A DNA stretch of 64,000 nucleotides from Nemopilema nomurai. Taxonomy: Eukaryota; Cnidaria; Scyphozoa; Rhizostomeae; Rhizostomatidae. The notes beneath the pieces were generated by a model that had not been told where the DNA came from, did not search any database, and saw only the letters and a list, made by a program, of their open reading frames with translations. The position numbers and the translations under genes are program-made. How positions within the stretch are numbered: the first letter of the stretch is position 1; each line of letters opens with the position of its first letter. Below are positions 25,738 to 37,460 of this stretch, piece after piece. The stretch covers positions 1,159,592-1,223,591 of the forward strand of contig ML133458.1 of assembly GCA_003864495.1 (NCBI GenBank), given 5' to 3'.

Positions 25738-26885
25738 AGCAGGTAATAAATAATTAAACACTTCTTTGTGACTAAATATTCACTATTCTTTATGGCTTTG
25801 TATTTAGACTCTAAGTGCTAAACATAATTTTTGAGAAAGGATCATGTCATTCGACCTATAATGTAGAAAAAGAGATGTTCTATTAAAAACATTCTTTATG
25901 TACTGTGTTATTCACAATGAGGCTCTTAGCATTGACATTTTCCACCTGGTGACACAGAATATGGAAAAACTTAAAAAGTCAGGTCAAACATTAAACAGCT
26001 TTACTTTTAATTTTGATATTGTATAGTAATCTTGTTAACTCTTACCCATCCCATTCTTTGAAATATAAATTTCCTCTACTTCAAGCATAGTCAAATCAGA
26101 TAGTGCAGAGGAAGGACATCTAGGCACTGCAGTTAAAAACATTTTTTAGCTCTTCCATGTAAGCAAATAATCCTATCTTAGATCACTATTTTTGACAAAA
26201 ACTACATATTCCCCCGTTTTTGACAGGAACATTTAATATATTAATTTAACATAAGCGAAGGTGGTATTAAATGTTTAAGTTTGGTATTAAGAACAAAGAG
26301 ATTAAGGGTTTGCTGTGATTAAATGCCTGTCCATTTCGCATATTCGCATTTTGACTTTCCTTATTGTGATGCACCAAGAAATATCATTCTTGGCCCTTCA
26401 AAACACAAAGATCGGCCACAGGAAATGAATATAATTATTTCATTCACATTAAAATTTTAGTCAACCTCCAAATTTTACAAATTTCTTTTATTTTCTATAA
26501 AACGGGGACTCCTGCGGTTTATGGCTAACCTAGGCAATCTGCAAATACTTATGCATATAATGCAACCGAATAGCGTTCCCTTTGACGCGAATTTAAAAAA
26601 AGAGCAAACGTTGGCGGCTTGTTGCCTTAAAAAATGCAACAACCTTTTATGACTATTCAGTAAAACAATACTCACTTTCTTCAGAGAGATATTCCTTGGC
26701 TGCATAAAACGGGAGATTTTGAAATTTAAGTCCAAAACCTACCGTTGTTGTTGTTGTTGATGCTGTCCATTTGTTTCTGTTCATTCGTTGCAGGGCAACA
26801 GAAAGGCGTATCCTCCGCAGAGGAAAGCCAATCACTGACCTTTTAAGAAAGTGACGCAAACAGGGGTTCATATGACAGGGCCTTA
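25738..26885. other. AT-rich sequence, nothing recognised
   Basis: No coding sequence, RNA gene or repeat is recognised. Confidence 0.4.
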
Positions 26886-27475
26886 GGCCCCGTTCACACG
26901 AAGACGGAGCGGAACGGAACGATTTGGACTGGCCCATAAAAAAACAAGGCATTTTTTCAGGTGTTCACATGTGAACGATAAAAAGCGTTCTGTTCCCATC
27001 CAAAAAACAGGCCTCTTTTAAACGTGAACCGAATAACGGAACGGAAGGTTTTAGTTCTCGTGTGAATACATTTTTGGGATTGTTGCGCTCCATTTTTTAG
27101 ATTTATTTCGTGTAATTTTATCTGGAGTTGCGCAAAGGCGACATGTTTATTGCAATCTTTTCGTGTCTTTTTGCCTGGGATGCTTTGAAGTCCAGTAGAG
27201 TTTCAGGCAACAACTGCATATCGCTACATTCAAAACTTCCACCTGTATTGTTCAGTTTGCCATTTGGCATCTTGTTCGTCATCATTTCCTGTTCTTTTGT
27301 GCACCTTTTAGCAGGTTTTTGTCAATAACATATGCCTTCGGCGTGTCCGTGTCATTGGTTTATTCAAAGGAGATTAACCGGTATGTGATAAGGGGCAGAA
27401 ATGTTCTAGTGTCTTGTGAACACACCCATTGAAAAGTTTCGTCCCGTTTCGTTCCATTCTCGTGTGAACGGGACC
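26886..27475. mobile_element. 590-bp MITE, probably PIF/Harbinger type
   Basis: The ends are inverted repeats: GGCCCCGTTCACACGA on the left and, reverse-complemented, GGTCCCGTTCACACGA on the right, each followed by similar GGAACGGAACG-type sequence. The flanks are TTA on the left and TGA on the right, compatible with a 3-bp TTA target duplication with one change. Further GAACGG-like motifs lie inside. There is no transposase, so this is a non-autonomous copy. Family assignment rests on end and TSD style only. Confidence 0.6.
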
Positions 27476-28974
27476 TGATAGAGAAATGTTAATGCAAACG
27501 CAAAGTGCAGTCTCGTACTCAAAAGCAAGAAATATACACCGTATCTTGTATAAGATTCGACAATTACGATCTTCCAATTAATAGAATAGAACGCAAAGTA
27601 GAAAAATTTCGCGTAAATATTAGCCCGAATGATGTGTAGAGATGTACTTGAAAGGATGAACGGATCGGGTAGCCTAGATTACTGGTGCGGAGAAGCGGTA
27701 AATGGCGTGAGAATGTTTATATTCTTTCATCCCTGAGCATAAATTGCTAAAAATCACACATTCAAAACAGAGCAGATTACGTTTGATACTTTTCGGGTAA
27801 ACTTACTTCATTCAAGAAACGTAAACGTTCAATTGCTGAACAAACCATAGGGCTTATGTTGTGTCAATTAAACTTTCCAGCAAACCATGTCAAGAGCTGA
27901 GTGCTATAACTTTATTTACACAGCCTCGTTGTTTTCATAAACTGCAATACGATTTTTACCGCTAAACAATGAACTGCAAACTATATGATATTAATTTTCG
28001 ACACAGGAACCAAATTTGCATCAAATGATGAAGCTTAATCTTTAAAGTTTTCGATTACCATCCTTGATGAAGCTAAATCTTTACCTGTCTTACAATTTAG
28101 AAAAAATTCATCGAGCTTGACTTATTTTTGCTAATCAAACTCAAGCATTTATCAACGATATGAGATTGTAGCCTAGTTACATTTTCGATTTTCCCTTGTG
28201 CATTTCTAGGACGTTGCCTTGGCAAAGAAAAGTGTAGAAACCTTTGCATTCCTCGTTTACTGCAGCAATTTCATCACTTAAACCGACGAATTGTCATCAT
28301 CAAACCAAAGTCGTTAGTTTTCCAATTAGCATCTCAGATTGACACTTGTCATGTACTTGTTTCATAACTGCACTTTTGAGTTGCTTCATTTTAAACCCTT
28401 TTTTGATAATTTTCTTCTTAGCAATGCTGACCAATGTCTTATATTAACGAACTTTCTAGCTACTCCTTTTGACCTTCCGGTGACGTCATTACCAGTCCAT
28501 TGTCGACAGGTGTACCTTCAACGTACCCATATATTAGTGCAAGTTCTTCGTAACTCTGTTTAAAAGAACACTTTTAATGTACTTCTTCCTTGGACCAGCT
28601 GTACGAAAATCCCGCCCATGAAAAAACATAAGAACTACTCTTTGCGCATGGAAAATTATGAACAAATGCAAACCAAAAAATATAGCCTCTGTTCATTAGA
28701 AAGCTTTGAAATTCTAAAGCCTTTACTGCTTTTAGTCTAATTATCAGATCGTTGGCCTAGAGCGCTATGGCCCGATTCTTGCCATCTGTCTTGGATTGAA
28801 TAAGGACATGAGAAATTAACTCAACATCAAGGTTTCTGAGGGTGAGAATCACTAGGCAGAGATGAAAATCGTTGTAATTAAAAGAGTGAAATCATTGCAC
28901 ATTTAGACCTTTCATCTGACTTGATTACCTAAGCACACATTGTGCAGCTTGTATCAGATTTCTCACAGTGTTCT
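27476..28974. other. Intergenic sequence, nothing recognised
   Basis: No coding segment is recognised. The right boundary is a candidate poly(A) signal for the minus-strand secreted protein gene. Confidence 0.4.
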
Positions 28975-28980
28975 TTTATT
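28975..28980 (-). terminator. Candidate poly(A) signal AATAAA
   Basis: AATAAA on the minus strand, about 180 bases past the stop codon of the secreted repeat protein at 29163. Hexamers are common in AT-rich DNA. Confidence 0.35.
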
Positions 28981-29162
28981 GTCACTGACTCTTTATATCC
29001 TTCTAATTAAGCTTTTTCACGATTATTGAGACACAGTATTTACAATGCAATCATACAATTTACTCTGATTTACGAATACGGTATCTATGTACAATGCATC
29101 TTGATAGCGCAAGACAAACTGAACTAAAATTCTCTTCAAAGAGTTCCTGGTCATGAATAGCC

Positions 29163-30268
29163 CTAGAGTCCGACTTTACAGCACTTGTGTATGTATTTCC
29201 AATAGTCTGAGCGTGGTTCTGAGTCTCTTTTAAGGACAAAGCCTGAAAGGGCAGATCCATCATCACACTTTACATGCTGACTTGTAAGTTCAGACATAGT
29301 GCCTCCCCCATCATTTGTAGAGGCAGTGTGCTTCTCTCGACATTGTATAGCCATTTTCCAGGTTGGGTCGGTTATGTCGCAGCATGAATACGAGTATCTT
29401 ACGCTGCTGGAAGGCCCTTTTTCTAAAACGAAGCCATGAAGAAAGCTAGTTGGGCCACAATCCACATGGTGTCTGTCTAAATAAAGAGCATTGCCAGAAC
29501 CATCAAAATTCCAGGAGGTGGAAGATCTTCTCATTCTGCAAAATGTGTTCTGCATTTGACAGCAAGAAAATTGATACTTTATACTGTCTGATGTACGCTG
29601 AAGTTGAAAACTCGTCATCACTTGAGAAGGGCTACATCTGACATCCTTCTTGTCCAGTGGAAAGAACCGTGAACCATCACTTTGAATGTTATTTGTAGAC
29701 ATGACCAAGCAATCGCTAAAAACTGAGACAGAATGTCGAATACATCCAATAACACTCAATATCATTGACCAACGTGAAATTTCAGAAAAATTTCAGAAAC
29801 ATGAAATGATATGCTGACAATAAGTATTATTGTGCATTTATTTATATTATTATTTCCCGGAACTGTTTTATGCATACATAAGCTACGAAAACTTAGTTAA
29901 AGTTTCAATAAAATTTGCAATATTTGGCAAGTTCTTAAAAAGATTAAGTAATCTGGGGACAAGATCTAACAATGAAAATCACCTGGCTGTCTAAGAACTA
30001 TCTTTTCGTATATCACGTCATAACGTGAATCTTCTTCGATTTCATCTTTGCCATAGACAAGGCTCAAGTCTTTACTCTTCTTTGCTCTAACAACGTTGGT
30101 GCATTTGTCAATGATGTTGCACTCGATGAACTCCTTCCTAAGGAAAAGCCTGCCATACCCGGCTATGTCTTCTTCTTCTTTTCCAACTGTTTTGTAATAG
30201 AACTGGTCACTTTTAGCCTTTGCTATCAAATTCCACAGGAAAACATTTACAATTATGATGCGGATCAT
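29163..30268 (-). CDS. Secreted protein with threefold Cys/Cys-Cys repeat, unknown family
   Basis: Two exons, 30268-29983 and 29722-29163, join in phase 1 (CCAG|GTGATT to CTGTCTCAG|TT) to give 281 residues. Residues 1-19 are a signal peptide (MIRIIIVNVFLWNLIAKAKS). An N-terminal region to about residue 95 contains FYYKTVGK and ECNIIDKC, loosely like extracellular PAN/apple modules. Three repeats follow, each reading C, then an STNxDG-like stretch, then VxC, about eight residues, FxLxR or FVLEK, about ten residues, YxYxCC. Examples are FLHGFVLEKGPSSSVRYSYS-CC and ALSGFVLKR ... YIHKCC. No membrane span is seen, so it is probably secreted. I do not know this repeat family, so function is open; an adhesive, lectin-like or matrix role would be a guess. 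An earlier acceptor choice (TTTTTAG at 29716) does not keep phase. Confidence 0.7.
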
Positions 30269-32991
30269 GGTGCCTAGCTATGTCAATGCAATTCCCGTTA
30301 GTTTTAAGACTGTGTGCGTTTGTGTTGTCGTATTTACTTGCATCATGCCAAGTCAGGGGGGGTCCTTAAGCCAAGTCAGGGGGACTCCAAGCTGCAGGGC
30401 ATGCATATTGAATGAAGTACTGCCTTCTGATTAAACCAATTTCTTAACTAGCGTTTCTTCAATTCCAGTGAAGCGAAGTTGTTCTTTGCGAGCTGCCTAT
30501 TGTTCTCAGCGTAGTGATTCGCTGGATCAAGTACCAGACAGCTTGCTTTCTTTATACCTTATCCTAATAACATAAGTAGCATCAGTTTTTTACACAAGAC
30601 CCTACTTCGCTTTGATTCAATACGAGGCCTTATTCTCGAAACACCCACCATTGACTATAAGCACATTTCACATAACTCTCCCTTCGTGGGCCTTTCCTTC
30701 GCTTTGCCTCTTGCCTTTATGTTCTATGGCCATTTCTTTCTTTGACCGCCGTTGCAAACGAGGTTTTGAACATCTGTTGCCTGGCACTTATCCTTTATCG
30801 ATACAAAACTTCAAGATCAACCCAGAAAGGTTTGGTACCACTACTCAAGTGACAAAAGGACGCTCCTAAAACAAGAACATGCTAGCAGTAACATTCAATA
30901 AACTCCTTCATCTACTAAAGGCCATTACAGCTTTGCAGCCATGAAGTGACTTTTGTGCTCTCATTTTACGTTGCTATAGTGTAGATTCTTCAACTGTATG
31001 GGAAATTTTCACGATGACGGCACTCCAAGAAAATCGTGTAGCTTTAATGTGGATAAGTCCAAGCATATCTTATACCTTACAGTTTTTTAATTTTTGTATT
31101 TTTATACAGTCGGAAAAAAGTAGAGATAGAACAGTATTTTAAATGTTAAGTTAACTCATTTTCAATATTAAACTTAAAAATGTAGCAAGCTTCTTTTCAC
31201 TATTAAATTTAAAAATCTATTCATAAGTCTTAGATTCCTTATAGCCATCATCTTCTTTCTCTCCTTCCTCTTTATTTTCTTCTTTTTCTAAACCAAGGCA
31301 TTTTAAAATGTTCTCACTGCCATCTACGTACGTATTCAAGTTCATGCTTTCGATCTTCTCTTTCAAAATTGATAGCTTTTTAACAAAATTCCACGCCACC
31401 AACACAATAAAAACCTCGAGCCGCGTGATGTTTTTTTAAGAAAGGTCCTGCATGATCAATCCATAAAACAAAAACCAAGTCAAACAAATCCCTAAATTAA
31501 TGTAACTGAAAATGCATTTGGAAGGAAGATCTTCTTAGTTAATGAAGTTGAAGCTCAGTTTCTTTGAAAAACGTCCTTGAACTAATGTCCCTTTATTTCC
31601 AATTCCTTACTCTGGTCGCACCCGTAATTCCGTGTAATAATGAATTTAAGTTGGAATAGACTCAAAACATGGAGCATTGTTGTTTAATCAGGTAAGGGAT
31701 GATTGCATACATTAAGCCCTTTTTAAATTCTTTCGAAATATGGACAAAAAGATCCACGATTAAGGAAAAAATGGTTAATTTAATTGAGACAGTCCTTAGA
31801 GTTAGCAAGTGTTGTCAAATTTATCGAAGGTCAACCATAGTTTTGTGTTAAACGACGTAAAATTTGATCAATCACGAATTTATTGATTGTAAACAGTACC
31901 AAAAACAACGGCTGCTGAAAACAAATGGAAAAATCGTGCTTAACCTAAAGCAAGATGAAGGAGTAGTTAGCTAGGGAGAGAGGAGTAGGAAAAAAGAAGG
32001 ACTATGGCAGAAGGGAATAATAAGTTAAGGGACAGAAGAACAAATAACTAACATGAAGTAGAAGAGCAAACATAAATATAAAGGTGGTAAAACATGAGGG
32101 TAGAATAAAAAATTGCTAAATTCGATGGAATGCACAAAGCACGAGTAGACATGATGAAATCCATTCAATGGGCAGGGTGACCTAGTAGTCCATTTTATGA
32201 ATATTTTCCATCAGATGTGTCCTCATATCCTTGTCTATACAGGTCACAACAATATCGCGTCGGGTGTCTTTTGTGCATACAATATTTCACGAAAGTACAT
32301 AACGGAAAATTTTTAATTTATTCGTGCTTGCATAGCTTCCCCTCCAGGCATTATGATTCAATATTTGCCTCTCTGGCATAATGCAGTAGACTGTTATTCG
32401 GATCGAGGTTAATTGACTAAGATGCGCAGTCACATCCGACGTCGCCTTTACAATTTAATGGATGTGATAATAAGAGAGAATTAATGTCATATTGCCGTAT
32501 ACTTTCTATATAGATGTTTGGCTTGTAGGGCTCTATTCCTGTATAGCAAGTTGTATCTGTATGACCAAATGAAAATATTTTAGAATTGCCGATTTGCAAA
32601 AAGAATCGCGAGTACACTCCCCAAGAGCTGATGGGGTGTTTCGTTGCTAAGATACAAGACGTGCCACGCAGGATTTCATTTCAATTTTCACTCAATTTTT
32701 ACCCCTGCTAATAATATTTTTGCCCATGTATAGACAACTTTCTGTCAAGAAGAAATTCTCATTGAGAATTCATTTATTATGGAAAATCATGTGTAGAGGT
32801 TGTTTGCGAAATGCGAACCCGTATAGAAGGAACTTATGGCCCAAAAAGTAACCCTCTTGGACGACACACAAAGTAATCCTAGTTTTTTCAACAATCAAAT
32901 TGCATTCTGCCCTCGCCATTATATTTTATCATTTGCATACATTTTATCACAATATACTGTAAATGAAATTTCACTTGACCCTTTTACTTAA
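30269..32991. other. Intergenic sequence, one doubtful ORF
   Basis: A minus-strand frame at 31217-31405 encodes a Lys/Glu-rich tail (GLEKEENKEEGEKEDDGYKE) but has no ATG and an upstream stop; only a weak CTCGAG acceptor could make it an exon. Near 30343-30384 the motif CCAAGTCAGGGGG occurs twice. Nothing else is recognised. Confidence 0.35.
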
Positions 32992-32999
32992 TGACGTCA
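32992..32999. promoter_or_regulatory. CRE-like palindrome upstream of the uracil-DNA glycosylase gene
   Basis: TGACGTCA, the consensus CREB/ATF site, lies 64 bases before the first in-frame ATG of the uracil-DNA glycosylase gene, next to the E2F-like site. Confidence 0.5.
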
Positions 33000-33010
33000 T
33001 CACTGGAATT

Positions 33011-33022
33011 TTTGGCGGGAAA
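33011..33022 (+). promoter_or_regulatory. E2F/DP-like site in the uracil-DNA glycosylase promoter
   Basis: TTTGGCGGGAAA matches the classical E2F consensus and sits 41 bases upstream of the first ATG. UNG transcription is S-phase-linked in other animals, so the site fits cell-cycle control. The function here is inferred from the motif alone. Confidence 0.6.
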
Positions 33023-33062
33023 TTTGCCTCGCTTTCAAATCTCATGAGGCCGATTTTGTGTC

Positions 33063-36000
33063 ATGAATTATTTCCCAAGCTGTCTTGCAAAGTTTACTGT
33101 TGACTGTAGGAATTCCGTATTCATTTTTAGAACGATCAAAATGTCGCAAAAGAAGAACATACTTTCTTATTTTTCAACAGCTGCTCGAAGGAAAAGAGGA
33201 ACCGATGAAGCGAAGGAGAGCGATGTCAGTTCTCCTGAAAGTAACAAGCGTCCTAAAGCCAACGAGAGTGAAGATCAGAAACCCGAAGTCGAAAAGACAT
33301 CTCTGTCCCCAGAACAAAAGCAAATGATCGAGAAAAAAAGACAAAATGCCATCTTGCGGCTTGAAAATAACAGCAGTGGAATGCTATCTAATATGGGCGA
33401 TTCTTGGCGAGATGCTCTAAGCGATGAGTTTACAAAGGAATACTTTCAGAAAGTCATTATCGCTTAATAATTTATATTTACATTCCTTGTATGTAAACCA
33501 TGTTAGAAACTATATAGTTTTTGCTTGAAAAGATAGATGTAAATTCACCCACAGGTGCACAATCTGCAAATCTATGGGCGGCTATGCATCATGCCGACTC
33601 TTTTAATTCTGCAAATCAGATCAAATCCACTACACAATTTTCTTCTGCCACTTTATGCTGTCACCTATAGATACTTTATAAGTGCGATTTCTAAACTGGC
33701 CTCAATATTAAACTATTGATATGTAATAACTGTTGTCATCAATCAGCCCTAAAGAGATCTGTTTACAATACAGACATGAATCTAAAACTGAGGAGTGTCA
33801 TTCCTGGTATCAACACGTTTTTTCCTGTGCCTTAAGGTTCAGTAATAATGGAAAAATTCATCTTTTTGCTATTTTCCTGATCTTGTTACCATAAAAGTAT
33901 AATTTGTTTATCATTTCTTGTAGCTTAAAAGATTTGTTGATTCAGAGAGGAAATCAAAGACAATTTTTCCTCCAGGTATATGAGAGTAATTAAGCTTAAT
34001 ATTCAAAACGAATTATCTACAAACTTACTTGGCATACAGGGCCCTTGGTGAGATCAAGAATCTGGGGGGGGCAACTTTGACTGAAAACATAGAGTTTGCA
34101 AAAAGGGGGGTCCATCCTCTATGCCTAATTCTAAGTCTTTGAAAGTTTAATGTTTTCTTTAAGTACCCTGAAATTCAGGTCAATTACTTAATCTTGAGTG
34201 ATGAGCCTTCTTGTATTGCTTTGAAAATTAATTTCTTTGATTTTAGAAGAGGATGTTTTCTCTTGGACACAGCTTTGTGAAATGGAAAATGTAAGTATTT
34301 AAAGGGTTAAAAATGTTGGCAATGTTTTTCTTGAGCCTTAGAAGGATACTTGGTTACTTGTGCTATGTATTGTCCAACATGCAGTTTCATGGCATTAAAG
34401 TTAGGCAATTTGATACATAAATCAAAATTTTTCATCTTCAAGGTCAAAGTTGTTATTATTGGGCAGGATCCATATCATGGACCAAAACAAGCTCATGGTG
34501 AATGTCAATTGTGATTTCAGGCTAAAATTTATAAAATATTTTATTAAAACTCTTCCAATTTTAAGACTTCTTGTGATAAATTATTGTAATTATGTGCTGT
34601 AGTTGGAAGGAATAAAAAACCATATTTGTTGATATGGACTTAACTGTTTTTAAAAAAGAGAAACCTTAAATAATATGCAAACTTTTAAAAAAATGGCATG
34701 TTTTTGCCTCTGCTACTCCTGTGATGTGTGTAACTTCGTTGCAACCCCAAAAGGCAATTTGGCTCCATTTTTTTGTGGGAATTTTAGTTTACTCTTCAAT
34801 ATTATTGCTTTAATGCATCATGTTGTATTTAATGTCATCTAATATTCACCTAACATTTTCTTAAGTGTGATAAATAATCTTTTGGATTGGTTCACTTTTA
34901 CAGGATTATGTTTCAGTGTAAGAATTGGAGTTCCACCCCCACCAAGGTAATTTTCCAGAAGGTAGTTTTATCTGAAGGCAGGAGATTGAGATCTTGTTCC
35001 AAAGTTAGAGGAAAAGCAGGAATGAGTTAGAGGGAAAACAGGGAATGTCAACACGATTTAATTTTTCTAAATATTCAACAGTTTCTCCCTGTTCTGTTAA
35101 TTTGTATACCAGATATTAAGTTTCATGTTATTAGATACAATTTTATTGCAAGCATGGCAGAGAGCATGTTTTTTGATACCCCCTCCCCCACTTTTTGCAA
35201 TTATTGCCAGTAGAGCCTTTTTTAGCCCCTCTCACCTTTTAAGACCCCTACTTATCTCAATGCTTTGCATTGCATGTATTGAGTCTCTGGGTCTGCAAAT
35301 ATACAACATTTGGCTATGCTTTTTATGAACTTTTGGAGTTCTAACCATCTAGATATGAGGGGCTATTTTGGCTGTATTTTTCTAGTATTTTGGATTTTTT
35401 ATAGCTAGATAAACTGATAAAAGAATTTAAAGTTAATAGGATTTGTCTGTGTTTTTTAAATAATGAGAATTTAAAAAAAACAAAGTAAAACTTGGCACCT
35501 TTTAGGACTGATGCTAGAATATTATTGATTATAAATTTGTTTCTTAAAAATTTGGTGGTAAATTTGGTAAGACTTTTAACATATATCTGAACAAAACTAT
35601 GGTGATAACATAACTAGTTCTATTTCATTTTTAGTTTGGTAAACATTTATAAAGAATTAAAGCAAGATATAGATGGATTTGAGATACCAGACCATGGCTT
35701 TTTAGCAGGATGGGCCCAGCAAGGTATTCCATTGTGTGTCACTTTTTATTGAACAGAAATTCTTTGAGGGACATCAATGGGAATGTTTCACAGTTAGGGC
35801 AAGTAGTAACTAAACAGAGCTGATACCAGCAGTGGTGGAAAGGGAGGGCTTTGAGAGGAGAATGATATGAATATTAAAAGCTATCTGTCAGTTCTGGAAT
35901 GAAACGCCCAGTGGCAATATGTGCTTCCAAAATATCTAAAGAACCCCTCAAGAACCCAATCTAAATTTTGTTGTGCAACACAAAAAATGTGAAAACTATT

Positions 36001-37353
36001 CACAAAAGAAACACTAAATGTTTCCTGACTAGATAAAGGACCACTGGTTTATACCAAAAGACCAACTTTCAAGATCTTCAGTCACTAGAAACTGAAATGA
36101 AACGATGGAAACCAAAACTTTTGATAATAAATGGTTAGCTAAGAAGATCATTTTCAGCCCATTACTAATCTGCCCCTTAGAAAACTGGGGGAACTGTTGG
36201 TGCCCTTGTTGGTGCTTGCCTTGCAGCTCAAAATCTTTATAAATGCAGAACATTGTAATCATTATCCAGTATTATGTCCTGTAATCCTCAACCTTGTAGA
36301 AATGATTTTTATTTTGCTTATACTTTCTTGTGGATTCCAATTATTCAATCCTGATTTTTATGTTTCCCACTACCTCAACAGGTGTACTGCTGTTAAATGC
36401 AGTCCTTACAGTCGTGGCACATAATGCAAACTCACATCAAGGAAAGGTATGTTCTTTTGGATCAAGCAAATATGCGTTATTCCTTTTTTAATGTATCAGT
36501 TTTTCTTCTGTGACTCAATATTAGAAGCAATATGTATGACTGTTTTGGTATAATTACTGCAGGGATGGGAGCAGTTCACAGATGCTGTGATAAAGAAGAT
36601 CAACAGTAAATTTGATGGTGTCGTTTTTCTTCTTTGGGGAGCATATGCCCAGAAAAAGGGTGCATCCATTGATAAGGTAGAGCACTTTTGTTGTAACTCT
36701 AAGTGTACATCTTTATCCAAGCTCAAAACATTATCTTCTTCATTCCTGTTCTTTCATCTACAACCTGCAGAACTTATGTGTAAGACAGGTCATGTTACAG
36801 ACTTAACTGGAAAGTTTTTCAATTCCCCTGTTTCTTCTCATTTCTATCAATGCGTGCTCAGTAGAATCGACCTCAAACTAAAAAACATCAGAGGAATTAA
36901 TTAGATAACTCCAATTTTAATCTCTGATAAAGTTAGATCAAAAGTTTTCTCCCTTGCACGGCCTTGTCAACCCTCCCATTTAGTGCCGCATTTCAAAGTC
37001 TTCTGCCTGAAGCCTTTTGGTTGTGCACACCAGGATGATCATAAACGCAAACCATAATCTCTTCTTTGATACATTCACCTCTCCCCGTACTTTAAAGATG
37101 TTTTGACATCTTCTTGTTGTCATTTGAAGCATGTACGTTGCTTCAAAAAACGATATTCAATTTCACGTTCTTTTCTGATGTTGTTCCTTTCTGGTTTTAG
37201 AAGCGTCATTGTGTCCTGAAGGGGCCACACCCGTCTCCGCTGTCTGCACACAGAGGATTCTTCGGCTGCAAGCATTTTTCACAGGCCAACGAATATCTTA
37301 AAAAGCATGGGAAAAAAGAGATTGATTGGTGCCTCTTGCCAAAGAAGATATGA
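33063..37353 (+). CDS. UNG: Uracil-DNA glycosylase (family 1)
   Basis: Nine exons: 33063-33452, 33924-33975, 34247-34290, 34443-34497, 34904-34946, 35635-35723, 36382-36446, 36563-36676, 37201-37353; all phases agree. The enzyme excises uracil from DNA and starts base-excision repair. From the second ATG (33141) the product is 308 residues. It begins [12 protein letters not shown], a PCNA-binding (PIP-like) motif as in nuclear UNG2, then a basic low-complexity tail. The catalytic core carries the water-activating loop GQDPYHG (Asp145), the Pro-rich loop VPPPPS, the uracil pocket [21 protein letters not shown], and the Leu-intercalation loop [10 protein letters not shown] (His268). Starting at 33063 adds 26 residues rich in hydroxyl and hydrophobic residues with few acids ([11 protein letters not shown]...), plausibly a mitochondrial leader. 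The exon 1 donor AAA|GTCATT is weak; it is supported by the exact fit of exon 2 ([14 protein letters not shown]). Confidence 0.95.
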
Positions 37354-37454
37354 GCAATCAGGACTTTGTGAATAACCGCCATGTGGATATTCTTTCATGG
37401 CGTAATAACAATGACAGGAGTTCATTATTTACGCACTGGTTGTTTTCTTGAGCA

Positions 37455-37460
37455 AATAAA
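37455..37460 (+). terminator. Candidate poly(A) signal of the UNG gene
   Basis: AATAAA about 100 bases after the UNG stop codon. Confidence 0.5.

Noticed and set aside
33500..33555. Alternative UNG exon 2 ([12 protein letters not shown] frame)
   Set aside because: It fits phase but lacks the conserved FV..ERK..T.(F/Y)PP segment, which is found intact at 33924-33975.
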